From Sporosarcina sp. FSL W7-1349 (GTDB lineage Bacteria; Bacillota; Bacilli; Bacillales_A; Planococcaceae): DNA of 64,000 bases. Below are positions 25,639 through 35,323 of this stretch, piece by piece. The notes under the pieces were generated by a model. It was given only the letters and a program-made list of their open reading frames with translations, had not been told where the DNA came from and made no database searches. The position numbers and the translations under genes were made by a program. Numbering within the stretch: position 1 is the first letter of the stretch; each line of letters starts with the position of its first letter. Where the stretch lies: the NCBI RefSeq assembly GCF_038003045.1, contig NZ_JBBOOK010000001.1, forward strand, positions 1,054,001 through 1,118,000, in the 5' to 3' direction.

Positions 25639-26190
25639 TCAGTTTTTTGATAATTTCATATCGTTCAGCATGGCAGATAGCTTGATGAACCGTTCCCTGT
25701 CATTGGAATCCAATGCCTCATCGACTCGTTTCATCAATGATTCCAGCGTCATCGATTCGATACTCTCTTCAATCAATCGCTCCGCCAGTTTCCGATCGCT
25801 TTCACTTACTTGCAAATAGGCTGGGAGAAACGGATTTTCCTCACGGACGCTTGCATATTGCGGACAGGCATGGCTATTCGGGAAATTCAATTGGATATAC
25901 ATCTTGTCATCCGGATGCAGCCGAAGATCATGGAATGATTTTTCGGCATCCGCTGTCATCAAATTCCCCTTGTAAAAACGGAACGGGATACTTTCGGAAT
26001 CCGTTGTCGACATGACCATTGCCCGTGGACAATAATGCGCCTCATCCGTGAAATGTACGTTCTGCAGAAGGTGCTCATGGCTTAGTAGATAATTCAAGAT
26101 CCACACACATTCACGGCGTTTCAATTTATACCGTTTCAAGAACCAACGAACGAAGTCCTTTTTCGCTGTGACAGGAATCATGGCCGTCAT
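25639..26190 (-). CDS. reoY: ReoY/YpiB, UPF0302 family
   Basis: A 183-residue protein of the UPF0302 family. Typical segments are FVRWFLKRYKLKRRECVWILNYLLSHE and the C-terminal SESDRKLAERLIEESIESMTLESLMKRVDEALD. In Listeria the homologue ReoY acts with ReoM in ClpCP-dependent degradation of MurA, the first enzyme of peptidoglycan synthesis; that role is transferred here by homology. ATG 26190 is one base after the ypiA stop and is preceded by AGGAGGTG. A longer frame upstream lies within ypiA and is not real. Confidence 0.88.
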   Translation of the reverse strand: MTAMIPVTAKKDFVRWFLKRYKLKRRECVWILNYLLSHEHLLQNVHFTDEAHYCPRAMVMSTTDSESIPFRFYKGNLMTADAEKSFHDLRLHPDDKMYIQLNFPNSHACPQYASVREENPFLPAYLQVSESDRKLAERLIEESIESMTLESLMKRVDEALDSNDRERFIKLSAMLNDMKLSKN

Positions 26191-26191
26191 A

Positions 26192-27457
26192 TCACACCTC
26201 CTCGTCAGTTTGCGCTTCCAAAAAAGCCCTCCAATTCTCATTAGCAGGATCGAGCTCGACCAACTCTCGGACGATTGCGAGCGCCTCTTTGCGCCGGCCT
26301 TCTTCCAACAGGAAATTGGCATAGCGTTCAAGAAACCCGAAATCCTCTCTCATCCCATCATATGCCTTACCATAGAATGCGTATGCCTCTTCAAATTGTT
26401 CTAACCGTTGATAGGCATAAGCCAAGAACGCATGAAGGATTGGAATGTCGCCAATTTCCCCGTTCGGATCTGCCAACAAACTTAGCAATTCCTCGTCTTT
26501 TTCTCTTTCATTATACAACGAGGCAAGGGTGATGATCGGCTCGATATACTCGGGATCTAGTGCGAGCGCTTCTTCCAATTGCTGTTCCGCTTCATCCGGA
26601 AGGCCTAACTTCAAAGCGGACTTGCCCGCCGCAAGCCGGAGTTCCTTGTCGAAAGGATCCCGCTTGATACCTTCCAAAAACCACTCATACGCTTTCTGGT
26701 CGTTCTCCGCCAAAGCATGCGACTGGCCGATGAGCATATAGGCGGAAAAGTAGTCCGGATCCATTTCGATCAATTCTGTCAGCAAACGTATGGCCCGTTC
26801 CGCCTGCCGGGTCTGGTAATAGGCAAACGCCGCGCCGAATAAAATATCCGGAGTCGCCTGCGATTCAAGCAATTCCTCATAATAGGGAATCGCTTCTTCA
26901 TAGGCAGCTCCTGCGCTATAGGCTTCAGCGAGCCGGGAGGCAATGCTGACACCCCCCATTTCATCGGTCTCTTGTAAGAGATCCAGATAAAAACGTGCCG
27001 CTTCCGCATACTTTCCCGCATCCAACAGCAACTCCGCATAAGCAAAACGGATGATGGGCTCATGCGGAACAAGTGAATGGGCTTCTTTGATCTTACCGAT
27101 TGCCGCTTCCGCCATGCCGGTCATTTGGTAAAAATCCGCAAGCGCAAGCAAGGCCTGGACGTATTCTTCGTCATCAGGTTTCACATCTGACAAGAGAAGA
27201 AGGGCCTCATCTTCTTCCCCAAGCTCCAGGAGCGTTCCAGCCCTGTCAATTTTTAATTGGGCCTCATCCGGAAGATGAACCCGTAAGATTCCGTACAGAC
27301 GATCCGCTTCCTGAATGAAACCATATTCACTTAACAAACCGGCGACGTCATAGAGCGCATCGAAATCTGTCGACGCTTCCAGCTTATCGATCGCCCGCTG
27401 AAGTGCATCGAGATCGCCGTCCAATAGATACGTTTCGACTTCCTGTAACTGCCCCAT
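26192..27457 (-). CDS. ypiA: TPR-repeat protein YpiA
   Basis: A 421-residue soluble protein built almost entirely of tetratricopeptide-like helical repeats; A-[F/Y] and LG/AY pairs recur every 34 residues or so (for example AEAIGKIKEAHSLVP, EEAIPYYEELL, AERAIRLLTELIEMDPDYFSAY, EEAYAFYGKAY). It most likely is a protein-protein scaffold. Its stop is one base from the reoY start, so the two are coupled, and the pair is conserved in Bacillus. Confidence 0.9.
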   Translation of the reverse strand: MGQLQEVETYLLDGDLDALQRAIDKLEASTDFDALYDVAGLLSEYGFIQEADRLYGILRVHLPDEAQLKIDRAGTLLELGEEDEALLLLSDVKPDDEEYVQALLALADFYQMTGMAEAAIGKIKEAHSLVPHEPIIRFAYAELLLDAGKYAEAARFYLDLLQETDEMGGVSIASRLAEAYSAGAAYEEAIPYYEELLESQATPDILFGAAFAYYQTRQAERAIRLLTELIEMDPDYFSAYMLIGQSHALAENDQKAYEWFLEGIKRDPFDKELRLAAGKSALKLGLPDEAEQQLEEALALDPEYIEPIITLASLYNEREKDEELLSLLADPNGEIGDIPILHAFLAYAYQRLEQFEEAYAFYGKAYDGMREDFGFLERYANFLLEEGRRKEALAIVRELVELDPANENWRAFLEAQTDEEV

Positions 27458-27498
27458 ATTTTCACCTGTTCTTTCGCGATATATACACCGGCCAATTA

Positions 27499-28812
27499 TT
27501 ATTCAGCGTCTTCGGATCCCGTCAATTTTTCCAGATCTTCGAAAAAGGACGGGTAGGAAATGGCGATGCACGCCGGGTCCTCGATCGTTATGGCATCGGA
27601 CGCGGCAAGCGCGGCAATGGCAGCCATCATGCCGAGGCGATGGTCCCCGTAAGAGGACAATGTCCCACCCGTAAGAGAGGTCGGCCCTTCGATGATCATA
27701 CCATCTTCCGTCTCCTCAATGGACGCGCCCAGCTTCTTCAGCTCGGTCGTGACTGCTTTAATGCGATCCGTTTCCTTCACGCGCAGTTCCTCCGCATCTT
27801 TAATAACCGTCCTGCCTTCCGCCTGTGTCGCAAGGAGGGCGAGGGTCGGCAATTCGTCGATCAGCCTTGGGATCATATCGCCGCCGATTTCCGTCCCTCG
27901 CAGGGCGGCATGGGAAATACGGACCGTCCCATACGGCTCGCCCTGCTGTCCTTTCTCCTCTATATACTCGATTTGGGCTCCCATCGCTTCCAATACATCG
28001 AGGATACCGGTGCGTGTCGGATTCAGCCCGACATCGACGAAGACGACTTCGCTGTCTGGAATCATAGCCGCTGCTACCATGAAAAATGCCGCCGAGGAAA
28101 TATCGCCCGGCACGAGGACATCCGTCCCTGCCAACGACTGGCCGCCTTTCAAAGAAACCGAATTCCCGTCCCGCTGCAAGTCTACACCGAATTGCTGCAG
28201 CATGCGCTCCGTATGATCGCGGGAAACCGTCTCTTCTGAAACTGTAACCGTTCCTTCCGCTTGTAAACCTGCGAATAGGATAGCAGACTTCACTTGGGCA
28301 CTGGCCACCGGCATTTGATAATCAATCGCCCGCAAAGAAGCCATCCCCTTAATCCGTAGCGGCAGCAGATCGCTGTCAGGCCCTTCCGCTGCTATGGAAG
28401 CACCCATCGACAAGAGAGGAACCGTCACCCGTTTCATCGGCCGTTTCGATAAATACTCGTCTCCAGTCAGAACCGATTCGACCGAAGAGCCAGCCAATAT
28501 GCCGAGCATAAGCCGGGCAGTCGTCCCTGAATTCCCCGCGTATAACGCATCCGCCGGTGTTTTCCATTCCGCCATGCCTGGGCTGTCAATCGACACATCC
28601 GTCCCGCTCCGCTCAATCGAAACGCCAAGCTGCTTGAATATTTCAAGCGTCCGCAGACAGTCTTCCCCTTCGAGAAAACCGGAAATATTCGTCCTACCCT
28701 TCGCAATGGAACCAAGCATGATAGCGCGGTGGGAAATCGACTTGTCCCCCGGCACCCGGAGCTCGCCGTCCAATCGCGGTTTGTGAAACGCTACCGTCCT
28801 CTTTTCCACCAT
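27499..28812 (-). CDS. aroA: 3-phosphoshikimate 1-carboxyvinyltransferase (EPSP synthase)
   Basis: Sixth step of the shikimate pathway (437 aa). Both signatures are present: PGDKSISHRAIML near residue 21-33 and AGNSGTTARLMLG near 92-104, as well as RVKETDRIKAV and YGDHRLGMM. The catalytic Lys, Asp and Glu positions are intact. In Bacillus the gene is called aroE. It lies 15 bases downstream of tyrA in the aromatic supra-operon. Confidence 0.97.
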   Translation of the reverse strand: MVEKRTVAFHKPRLDGELRVPGDKSISHRAIMLGSIAKGRTNISGFLEGEDCLRTLEIFKQLGVSIERSGTDVSIDSPGMAEWKTPADALYAGNSGTTARLMLGILAGSSVESVLTGDEYLSKRPMKRVTVPLLSMGASIAAEGPDSDLLPLRIKGMASLRAIDYQMPVASAQVKSAILFAGLQAEGTVTVSEETVSRDHTERMLQQFGVDLQRDGNSVSLKGGQSLAGTDVLVPGDISSAAFFMVAAAMIPDSEVVFVDVGLNPTRTGILDVLEAMGAQIEYIEEKGQQGEPYGTVRISHAALRGTEIGGDMIPRLIDELPTLALLATQAEGRTVIKDAEELRVKETDRIKAVTTELKKLGASIEETEDGMIIEGPTSLTGGTLSSYGDHRLGMMAAIAALAASDAITIEDPACIAISYPSFFEDLEKLTGSEDAE

Positions 28813-28827
28813 GAAGCGATTCCTCCC

Positions 28828-29934
28828 TTAGATGATTTGCATCGAATAATCCGTCGCTTTCGACAAGGCTGCCCTCGCCCGCTTCCGGTCTTCCGCCGTC
28901 TGGAAACTGATCACGAGGATTCCGTAGACATCCGTTCTCGTTTCCACAATCCGGATATTCGTCAAGCTAATCCGCTCTTCTGCCAATATTTTCGTGATTT
29001 CTGAAACAATTCCGGGAGTGTCCGGAATATCGATATGTAGATCAAACGTCATATAGAGCGCTCCTTGGACCGCTCCTTCACGAGTGGACGGCAATTCATC
29101 CCGGAATTTCTTCGCCTCGGCAAAGAAATCATAAATCTGCTCGGGATCATTCGTCTCCAGCATTTCCCGGATGTTGCCCATCTCCTCGATCCAGCCATTC
29201 AGCTGGTTCAATAATTCTTCCCGGTTCTGGATGGTAATATCCCGCCACATGACCGGGTCGGCAGATGCGATCCGCGTCAAATCACGGAAGCCGCCCGCCG
29301 CCAGTTTCTTGACGAAAGGCTGTCCTTCCTGCTGATCTGCCAGCCGGCCGACCAATGAGGAAGCGACGATATGCGGGAAGTGACTGACGATGGCCGTCAT
29401 GCGATCATGATCTTCCGCATCCAAGACGACAATCTTCCCTTTTGTCGGCGACAACAGATCCTTCAGTTTCTCCACTTGGTCCGCAGAAGCTCTTTCGGAT
29501 GGTGTCAAAATGTAATAAGCATTTTCGAATAAATGATCTTTGGCCGCTGAAACGCCACTCTTATGAGAACCCGCCATCGGGTGCCCCCCGATGAATGTCC
29601 AGCCTTTGTCCCGCAACACTTGGGCCGCTTCCATAATAGGCTGTTTCGTGCTCCCCGTGTCCGTCATGATGACGCCCTCTTTCAACTCCCAGCGCGGCAC
29701 GTCAGACAGAAGGGAAACGGTCGTATTGACCGGTGTCGCGAAGATGATGAAATCCGCTTGCGAACAAGCGGATTCCGCGGATGGAGCAATAGCGTCAATA
29801 ATGCCACGGCGGTATGCTTCATCCGCCGTCGCATACGACCGGTCAAATCCTGTTACGTGGATAGCAGGATTCCGTTTGATGGCAAGACCGAGTGAACCGC
29901 CGATCAAGCCTAGTCCAATGATTGCTACTCTCAC
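28828..29934 (-). CDS. tyrA: Prephenate dehydrogenase with C-terminal ACT domain
   Basis: Makes 4-hydroxyphenylpyruvate for tyrosine (368 aa). The NAD-binding loop is VAIIGLGLIGGSLGLAIKR; the active-site region includes IGGHPMAGSHKSGV with the conserved His. The C-terminal ACT domain (about residues 298-368, LHIDIPDTPGIVSEITKIL) suggests feedback control by tyrosine. It overlaps hisC by four bases. Confidence 0.96.
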   Translation of the reverse strand: MRVAIIGLGLIGGSLGLAIKRNPAIHVTGFDRSYATADEAYRRGIIDAIAPSAESACSQADFIIFATPVNTTVSLLSDVPRWELKEGVIMTDTGSTKQPIMEAAQVLRDKGWTFIGGHPMAGSHKSGVSAAKDHLFENAYYILTPSERASADQVEKLKDLLSPTKGKIVVLDAEDHDRMTAIVSHFPHIVASSLVGRLADQQEGQPFVKKLAAGGFRDLTRIASADPVMWRDITIQNREELLNQLNGWIEEMGNIREMLETNDPEQIYDFFAEAKKFRDELPSTREGAVQGALYMTFDLHIDIPDTPGIVSEITKILAEERISLTNIRIVETRTDVYGILVISFQTAEDRKRARAALSKATDYSMQII

Positions 29935-31037
29935 TTTACCGGATGCCTGCCTTTTTCGGAAATTAACGAAGACATCGCCTGGAAGAATCCGCTATTCTGC
30001 TCTTCCGAACCGACCGTAACCCTGACATAGCCCGGCGTGCCCAGCGCATTCCCGCTACGGACAATATAACCGTATTGCAATAAATATTCGGATGCTTCAT
30101 CCGCATCTGCCGGCACTTGAATCAGTACGAAATTTGCCTGAGAATCGAAAATATCCAAATCGTTTGCCTCAGCGAATTCTTTGAAACGCTCTCGTTGAAT
30201 ATGGTTCAATTCCCGGCAGTTCGCGATGAATTGCTCGTCTTCCAACGCTTTTTCCACTACGGCAGTACCAAGCGTATTGTTATTGAATGGATTCCGCACT
30301 TTGTTCAGCTCTGTGATGATCGCTGGCTGCCCAACCGCATAGCCCACCCGGAATGCCGCCAATCCGTATGCTTTCGAGAACGTACGAAGGACCAGGATAT
30401 TCGGAAATTTGTCAATCAGCTGGATGGAATCTACATATGAAGGCTCTGTAATGTATTCAAAATATGCTTCATCCAAGACGACAAGGATATGATCCGGCAC
30501 TTGCGCCAAGAAGCTTTCCAAAACGCCCGCCGGAATGATATTCCCAGTCGGATTGTTCGGATTGCAGACCCAAATCACTGACGTGTTCTCATCGATTGCC
30601 TGCAAAAATCCGTCCAGATCGTGCTGCCCGTCGACCAATGGCAGCTCCCTCACTTCAGCGCCTTCCACTTTCGCATTATGTGCATATTGCGGAAACGTTG
30701 GTGTCGCCATGATTGTATTCGTATCCGGTCCAAGCAGGGAACGGGAAATGATGGACACGATTTCATCCGACCCGTTACCGAACAGAAGGAAATCCTCGCC
30801 CACTTGATGTTTATTGGCCAATTTAGTACGCAATCCCCCCGCATGGCCTTCCGGATAAATTTCAGGATGTAGCAACCCTTCGCGTATGAATTCCTTGACC
30901 GAAGGCGCGCAGCCATATGGATTTTCATTGGAAGCCAATTTATGGACTTCAGTCAATCCATAATCCTGCATCACCTCTTCAATCGATCTGCCTGGTTTGT
31001 ACGGTCTCATTCCACCGAGTTCCTTTTTCCATTTCAT
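29931..31037 (-). CDS. hisC: Histidinol-phosphate/aromatic aminotransferase
   Basis: Class I/II PLP aminotransferase of 368 residues. The PLP lysine is in RTFSKAYGLAAFRVGYAVG; NPNNPTGN and DEAYFEY are also present. In Bacillus this gene in the aromatic operon serves histidine as well as tyrosine/phenylalanine transamination, which fits its place between aroH and tyrA. Start at ATG 31037 follows GGTGGG by seven bases. No trp genes lie upstream, unlike in B. subtilis. Confidence 0.94.
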   Translation of the reverse strand: MKWKKELGGMRPYKPGRSIEEVMQDYGLTEVHKLASNENPYGCAPSVKEFIREGLLHPEIYPEGHAGGLRTKLANKHQVGEDFLLFGNGSDEIVSIISRSLLGPDTNTIMATPTFPQYAHNAKVEGAEVRELPLVDGQHDLDGFLQAIDENTSVIWVCNPNNPTGNIIPAGVLESFLAQVPDHILVVLDEAYFEYITEPSYVDSIQLIDKFPNILVLRTFSKAYGLAAFRVGYAVGQPAIITELNKVRNPFNNNTLGTAVVEKALEDEQFIANCRELNHIQRERFKEFAEANDLDIFDSQANFVLIQVPADADEASEYLLQYGYIVRSGNALGTPGYVRVTVGSEEQNSGFFQAMSSLISEKGRHPVK

Positions 31038-31067
31038 CGTTTTTCCCACCTGTCCATACATTACGTA

Positions 31068-31433
31068 TTATTTTTGTAAATCGGGTCTTAATTTCACTGC
31101 TTCGTTCTGATATACATGTTCCACCTCATGTTGCGGAATGTCCGAATTCGCGTGCATCAGCACCCGGATGCACAATGGCAATCCCCCGGGCACATCCATT
31201 TCATGGAAGCACATGACCGGGACGTATTTCCACCCCTCGATGGTACGGACCGCTTTCGCCGGAAACGCCGACTTGACATCAACAGTTGTCGATATCATAA
31301 CAGAAATGATATCCTCTGGGTCTACATTATTCGCCTTCGCCATATCAAGCACGAGTGCTTCCGTCGCTTGGAGGACGGCTAGTTCTTCATCTTGCTGGAC
31401 GGTCGTCGCCCCGCGGAACCCTCTCACTTTCAT
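31068..31433 (-). CDS. aroH: Chorismate mutase, AroH class
   Basis: Trimeric monofunctional chorismate mutase (121 aa) converting chorismate to prephenate. MKVRGFRGATTVQQDEEL carries the active-site Arg; FPAKAVR and the C-terminal CIRVLMHANSD with Arg90-like residue also match B. subtilis AroH. It overlaps aroB by four bases and lies 30 bases before hisC, with no room for the trp operon. Confidence 0.95.
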   Translation of the reverse strand: MKVRGFRGATTVQQDEELAVLQATEALVLDMAKANNVDPEDIISVMISTTVDVKSAFPAKAVRTIEGWKYVPVMCFHEMDVPGGLPLCIRVLMHANSDIPQHEVEHVYQNEAVKLRPDLQK

Positions 31434-32539
31434 CGGCTCGGTTCCCCCTCCGTTCTCTCTCTAATTATATCAAACGCATGTTCACATTGTTCTTTTGAGA
31501 GCTCTGTGACATACGGTTTTCCCACTTCTTTCAACAAAACAAAATTCAATTTGCCGAATGACGCTTTTTTGTCCTTTTCCATATAGCTGAGGAATTCTTC
31601 GAATGTATGCTCGTGCACCGGCCGGAATGTATAGCCGTTGTCCAAAGCGAATCGGATGAAGCGTTCCGTCACGTCTTGGTCGATCGACCCTTCCTGCCCT
31701 TCGCTCAAAATTAGGCTGTATGCCATCCCGATCATGACGCACTCCCCATGACTCAAGCCTCCAAAACCGCAAACCGCTTCAACGGCATGGCCGAACGTAT
31801 GGCCAAAATTCAGGAATTTCCGAGTCGAATGCTCGAATTCATCCTCCGCAACGATATGCGCTTTGACCTCGATACCTTTCAATAGCTCCGTCGCCAGCCA
31901 GCCGACCGACGGCTTTGAAAAAGTCGGGTTGGATAGCAAAGCGTCTGTCCAGTCCTTGTCTGAAATGAACGCATGTTTCAGAAGTTCCGCCATGCCGGAT
32001 CGGATTTCGCGTGCCGGCAATGTTTCAAAGAGGCCCGTCTGGAAAAGGACCCCAGACGGTTGATGGAAAGAGCCGACCATGTTCTTCCCTTCCGGCATAT
32101 TGATGGCCGTCTTCCCCCCGACTGCGCTGTCATGGGCGAGAATCGTCGTCGGGCATTGGATATAGCGGATGCCCCGCATGAACGTCGCGGCAACGAATCC
32201 GGTTAAATCGCCGCAAGCTCCCCCACCGAATGCGATAAGAAGCGAATTCCTCGTGAAATGATGTTGCAGGAGAAAGGATTGGCATTCGATATAGACAGCC
32301 GGGGATTTGCAACTCTCCCCTGCCGGAACCGTTTTGACAACGATATCCCTGCCGGTTTTACGCAACGCATCTTGCAGGAGGGACAAATGGAGCCCAGCGA
32401 CATTCTCATCCACGATGATGCCGATGCGATCGGCACTATCCAAAAGAGGCGCATACGCTGTGGCAAATAAAGAATATGCATCCTCTCCGATATGGACATC
32501 ATATTCATAGTCTTTGATCTCGACGGTTAGTTTCCCCAC
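31430..32539 (-). CDS. aroB: 3-dehydroquinate synthase
   Basis: NAD- and metal-dependent cyclisation of DAHP (369 aa). Motifs GGGACGDLTGFVAATFMRGI (about residue 105-124), VPTTILAHDSAVGGKTAIN-like (IQCPTTILAHDSAVGGKTAIN) and FGHTFGHAVE with metal-binding histidines are intact. Second gene of the aromatic group, three bases after aroC. Confidence 0.97.
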   Translation of the reverse strand: MGKLTVEIKDYEYDVHIGEDAYSLFATAYAPLLDSADRIGIIVDENVAGLHLSLLQDALRKTGRDIVVKTVPAGESCKSPAVYIECQSFLLQHHFTRNSLLIAFGGGACGDLTGFVAATFMRGIRYIQCPTTILAHDSAVGGKTAINMPEGKNMVGSFHQPSGVLFQTGLFETLPAREIRSGMAELLKHAFISDKDWTDALLSNPTFSKPSVGWLATELLKGIEVKAHIVAEDEFEHSTRKFLNFGHTFGHAVEAVCGFGGLSHGECVMIGMAYSLILSEGQEGSIDQDVTERFIRFALDNGYTFRPVHEHTFEEFLSYMEKDKKASFGKLNFVLLKEVGKPYVTELSKEQCEHAFDIIRERTEGEPSR

Positions 32540-32542
32540 AGT

Positions 32543-33724
32543 TTAAAACTCCTTTGTATAGCGTCTGTACGCTTCTATATCCTGTTGCAAGGCATCCATC
32601 CGATCGGAGCGGAACTCGTCCATGATCGCTTTCGCCAGCTCTGTCGCGATGACATGCTCCGCAACGACGGACGCAGCGGGCACTGCACACGGGTCGGAAC
32701 GCTCGATCGTAGCGACAAACGGCTCCTTGGAATCTATATCGACACTTTCCAACGGTTTGTAAAGGGTCGGGATCGGTTTCATCACCCCGCGGATGACAAT
32801 CGGCATACCCGATGTCATGCCGCCTTCCAGGCCCCCGAGACGATTGGACTTCCGATAATAGCCGCGCTCCGCATCCCAGGCGATTTCATCATGCACTTCA
32901 CTTCCATATTTCTTCGCCATTTCGAAACCGAGGCCGATTTCGACACCTTTGAAGGCGTTGATGCTCATCATGGCGCCTGCCAATTTACCGTCCAGCTTCC
33001 GATCGAATTGGACATGGCTGCCGATTCCCGGAGGACATCCTTCGATGACCACTTCCACGACGCCGCCAATCGTATCGCCGCGTTCCTTCGCTACGTCGAT
33101 CGCTTCGACCATCCGTTGGGATGCTTCCGGATCTGCACAATAGACTGGGTCGCTCTCAACGATCTCCCGGAGCTCTTCCGCCCCTTTCCCCGCGTACGTA
33201 TCCGGATTGGTCGGAATACCACCGATTTCCGTCACATGGGAGACTGTGCGGATGCCCAATTCGCGAAGAAACTGTTTAGCCACTGCTCCGATTGCCACAC
33301 GCATCGTCGTCTCCCGTGCGGAAGACCGTTCCAGTATATTCCGCAAATCGCGATGGCCATATTTAATGCCGCCGACCAAGTCCGCATGCCCGGGACGGGG
33401 TCTCGTAATCTGTCTGCGGATATCTTCCGGTTTCGTATCCTCCGGAAGCGGCTCGATGCCCATAATCGACGTCCAATGCTTCCAATCGTCATTGACGACC
33501 GTCAACGTCACTGGCGAGCCGAGTGTCTTGCCGTGCCGCACGCCTGATGTGATTTCCACTTGGTCTTTCTCGATTTGCATCCGTCTGCCCCGGCCATGAC
33601 CGCCTTGCCTTCTTGTCAGCTCTTTATTGATCATCTCAGCAGTCAATTCCATTTGGGCGGGCAGCCCTTCGATGATTGCCGTCAGTTGTGGACCATGTGA
33701 TTCACCGGCCGTAAAATATCTCAT
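32543..33724 (-). CDS. aroC: Chorismate synthase
   Basis: FMN-dependent last step of chorismate synthesis (393 aa). Signatures [14 protein letters not shown] at the N-terminus, [32 protein letters not shown] in the centre and [21 protein letters not shown] near the C-terminus are present. In Bacillus the gene is called aroF. ATG 33724 is chosen because AGGAGG is six to seven bases upstream. First gene of the aromatic group after the cheR terminator. Confidence 0.97.
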   Translation of the reverse strand: MRYFTAGESHGPQLTAIIEGLPAQMELTAEMINKELTRRQGGHGRGRRMQIEKDQVEITSGVRHGKTLGSPVTLTVVNDDWKHWTSIMGIEPLPEDTKPEDIRRQITRPRPGHADLVGGIKYGHRDLRNILERSSARETTMRVAIGAVAKQFLRELGIRTVSHVTEIGGIPTNPDTYAGKGAEELREIVESDPVYCADPEASQRMVEAIDVAKERGDTIGGVVEVVIEGCPPGIGSHVQFDRKLDGKLAGAMMSINAFKGVEIGLGFEMAKKYGSEVHDEIAWDAERGYYRKSNRLGGLEGGMTSGMPIVIRGVMKPIPTLYKPLESVDIDSKEPFVATIERSDPCAVPAASVVAEHVIATELAKAIMDEFRSDRMDALQQDIEAYRRYTKEF

Positions 33725-33805
33725 TTCATTTCCTCCTATGGCGCCTTGATAACATCTGTATGAATGCACTTTATCAAACTAAAGGGTCTTTGACCATGGT
33801 AAATA

Positions 33806-33829
33806 GAAAAAAATCCGGAATATCCGGAT
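33806..33829 (-). terminator. Terminator of cheR
   Basis: On the minus strand ATCCGG pairs with CCGGAT around a five-base loop followed by TTTTTTTC. It lies about 25 bases after the cheR stop. Confidence 0.72.
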
Positions 33830-33852
33830 AATGAAAACATTCTTGCAATAGG

Positions 33853-34623
33853 TCAAATCTTGCGATAGAAGAATGTATCTTCTGATTCGAAACCGTATTT
33901 TCCCGGATTGAAAATCTGTTCGGTGCTTCCGACAAAGAGGATGCCACCCGGTTTCAACGAGTTGGCGAAGTTCATGTAGATCTGGTCCTTCGCCTCTTCT
34001 GTGAAATAAATCATCACATTCCGGCAGACGATCAAGTCATAACCGGTGTCATATCGATCATCAAGCAAATTATGCTGCTTGAATGTCACGGTGCGCTTCA
34101 CTTCGTCCTTCACTTGATAGAAGGCGCCCTCATTATTGAAATACTTCGTGATAATCGGGGCGGGGACCTCTTTCAACGACCGTTCCGGATACAGACCAAC
34201 CTTCGCTTTCTCCAATACGCCGAGGTCGAGATCGCTCGCAAACACCGAGATGTCGCGCAGCGGAATATGAGTGGACAGTACCATGGCGATCGTGTAGGGC
34301 TCTTCTCCCGTCGAACAGGCAGCACTCCAGATTTTCAGTCTTTTATTGTTCGCGAGCAGCTTCGGGAAGATTTTCTTTTCCAACACGTCCCAACGCTGCG
34401 CATTTCGATAAAATTCCGACACATTGATCGTCATCCTGTCCAAAAATTCATCCAGCATTTCTTTATTATTATGTATGGCGGAGTAATAGTCATTGAAATT
34501 CCGGAACCCTCTTTTTTCATAAAGGGAAGTCAACCTTCTTTTCATCTGTGCTTCTTTATAAAGCGACAGATCAATCCCCGTTTTCCGTTTAATATTTCCG
34601 ATAAATGTCTCATAATCAGCCAA
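33853..34623 (-). CDS. cheR: Chemotaxis protein methyltransferase
   Basis: Methylates glutamates on chemoreceptors with SAM (256 aa). The N-terminal helical domain (YETFIGNIKRKTGIDLSLYKEAQMKRRL) is followed by the SAM domain with IWSAACSTGEEPYTIAMVL, the CheR hallmark, and NLLDDRYDTGYDLIVCRNVMIYF. The start codon is TTG at 34623 behind AGGAGGG; this matches the length of B. subtilis CheR (256), while the frame extends further without support. Its presence implies motility genes elsewhere. Confidence 0.95.
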   Translation of the reverse strand: MADYETFIGNIKRKTGIDLSLYKEAQMKRRLTSLYEKRGFRNFNDYYSAIHNNKEMLDEFLDRMTINVSEFYRNAQRWDVLEKKIFPKLLANNKRLKIWSAACSTGEEPYTIAMVLSTHIPLRDISVFASDLDLGVLEKAKVGLYPERSLKEVPAPIITKYFNNEGAFYQVKDEVKRTVTFKQHNLLDDRYDTGYDLIVCRNVMIYFTEEAKDQIYMNFANSLKPGGILFVGSTEQIFNPGKYGFESEDTFFYRKI

Positions 34624-34755
34624 TGTACACCCTCCTGCTCCACCGATCCATTGATCCATCCAAACAACAGGCGCGCTAACTACTGCAAACTGCTATTCCT
34701 GCAGATACCTTGCGCTTCTGTACATTATAACTGATAAATTAAAACTTTTGTATAA

Positions 34756-34791
34756 CAAAAACAGCCACGCGATGTGCGCATGGCTGTTTTT
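34756..34791. terminator. Terminator after ndk
   Basis: AAAACAGCCA pairs with TGGCTGTTTT, with an inner GCG/CGC pairing. A-rich and T-rich tracts flank both sides, so it can work in both directions. It begins a few bases after the ndk stop. Confidence 0.85.
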
Positions 34792-34795
34792 CAGA

Positions 34796-35242
34796 TCAGT
34801 TGATCCAATTGTTCATTGATTTGTCATAAGACACGAGCTCTTCTTCTTTGAAGAAAAGGCCGATTTCACGAACTGCCGATTCAGGAGAGTCGGAACCGTG
34901 GATGATGTTTTTGCCGACGGTAACCGCGAAGTCGCCGCGGATCGTGCCAGGTGCGGATTCTTTCGGATTTGTTGCTCCCATCATCAAACGTGCTGTCGAG
35001 ATGACGTTTTCGCCTTCCCACACCATCGCGAACACTGGGCCAGATGTGATGAATTCAACCAATTCACCGAAGAATGGGCGTTCTTTGTGCTCACCGTAAT
35101 GTTGCTCCGCAAGCTCTTGTGAGATTTGCATCAATTTACCGCCAACCAATTGGAATCCTTTGTTTTCAAAACGGCTCACGATTTCGCCGATTAGATTACG
35201 TTGTACGCCGTCAGGCTTTACCATTAAAAATGTTCTTTCCAT
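34796..35242 (-). CDS. ndk: Nucleoside diphosphate kinase
   Basis: Transfers gamma-phosphate between NTPs and NDPs (148 aa). The phospho-accepting histidine is His115 in NIIHGSDS; Lys and Arg of the nucleotide site are in [17 protein letters not shown] 35242 has AGGAG eight bases upstream; the ATG three codons earlier is too close to it. Position between hepT and cheR is as in B. subtilis. Confidence 0.97.
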   Translation of the reverse strand: MERTFLMVKPDGVQRNLIGEIVSRFENKGFQLVGGKLMQISQELAEQHYGEHKERPFFGELVEFITSGPVFAMVWEGENVISTARLMMGATNPKESAPGTIRGDFAVTVGKNIIHGSDSPESAVREIGLFFKEEELVSYDKSMNNWIN

Positions 35243-35323
35243 TCCATTCACTCCTTATGCTGTATGTATCGGAAATTATCCTCATAAATCGTACCATCCG
35301 CTAACGGAACTTTCAACTTTTAG

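Noticed and set aside
27403..28239. Plus-strand open frame (278 codons) opposite aroA and ypiA
   Set aside because: It is antisense to two clear genes, its composition is that of a mirror frame, and no motif is visible.
32585..33547. Long plus-strand open frame (320 codons) opposite aroC
   Set aside because: It lies entirely antisense to a full-length, well-conserved chorismate synthase; it has no ribosome binding site and no recognisable family motif.
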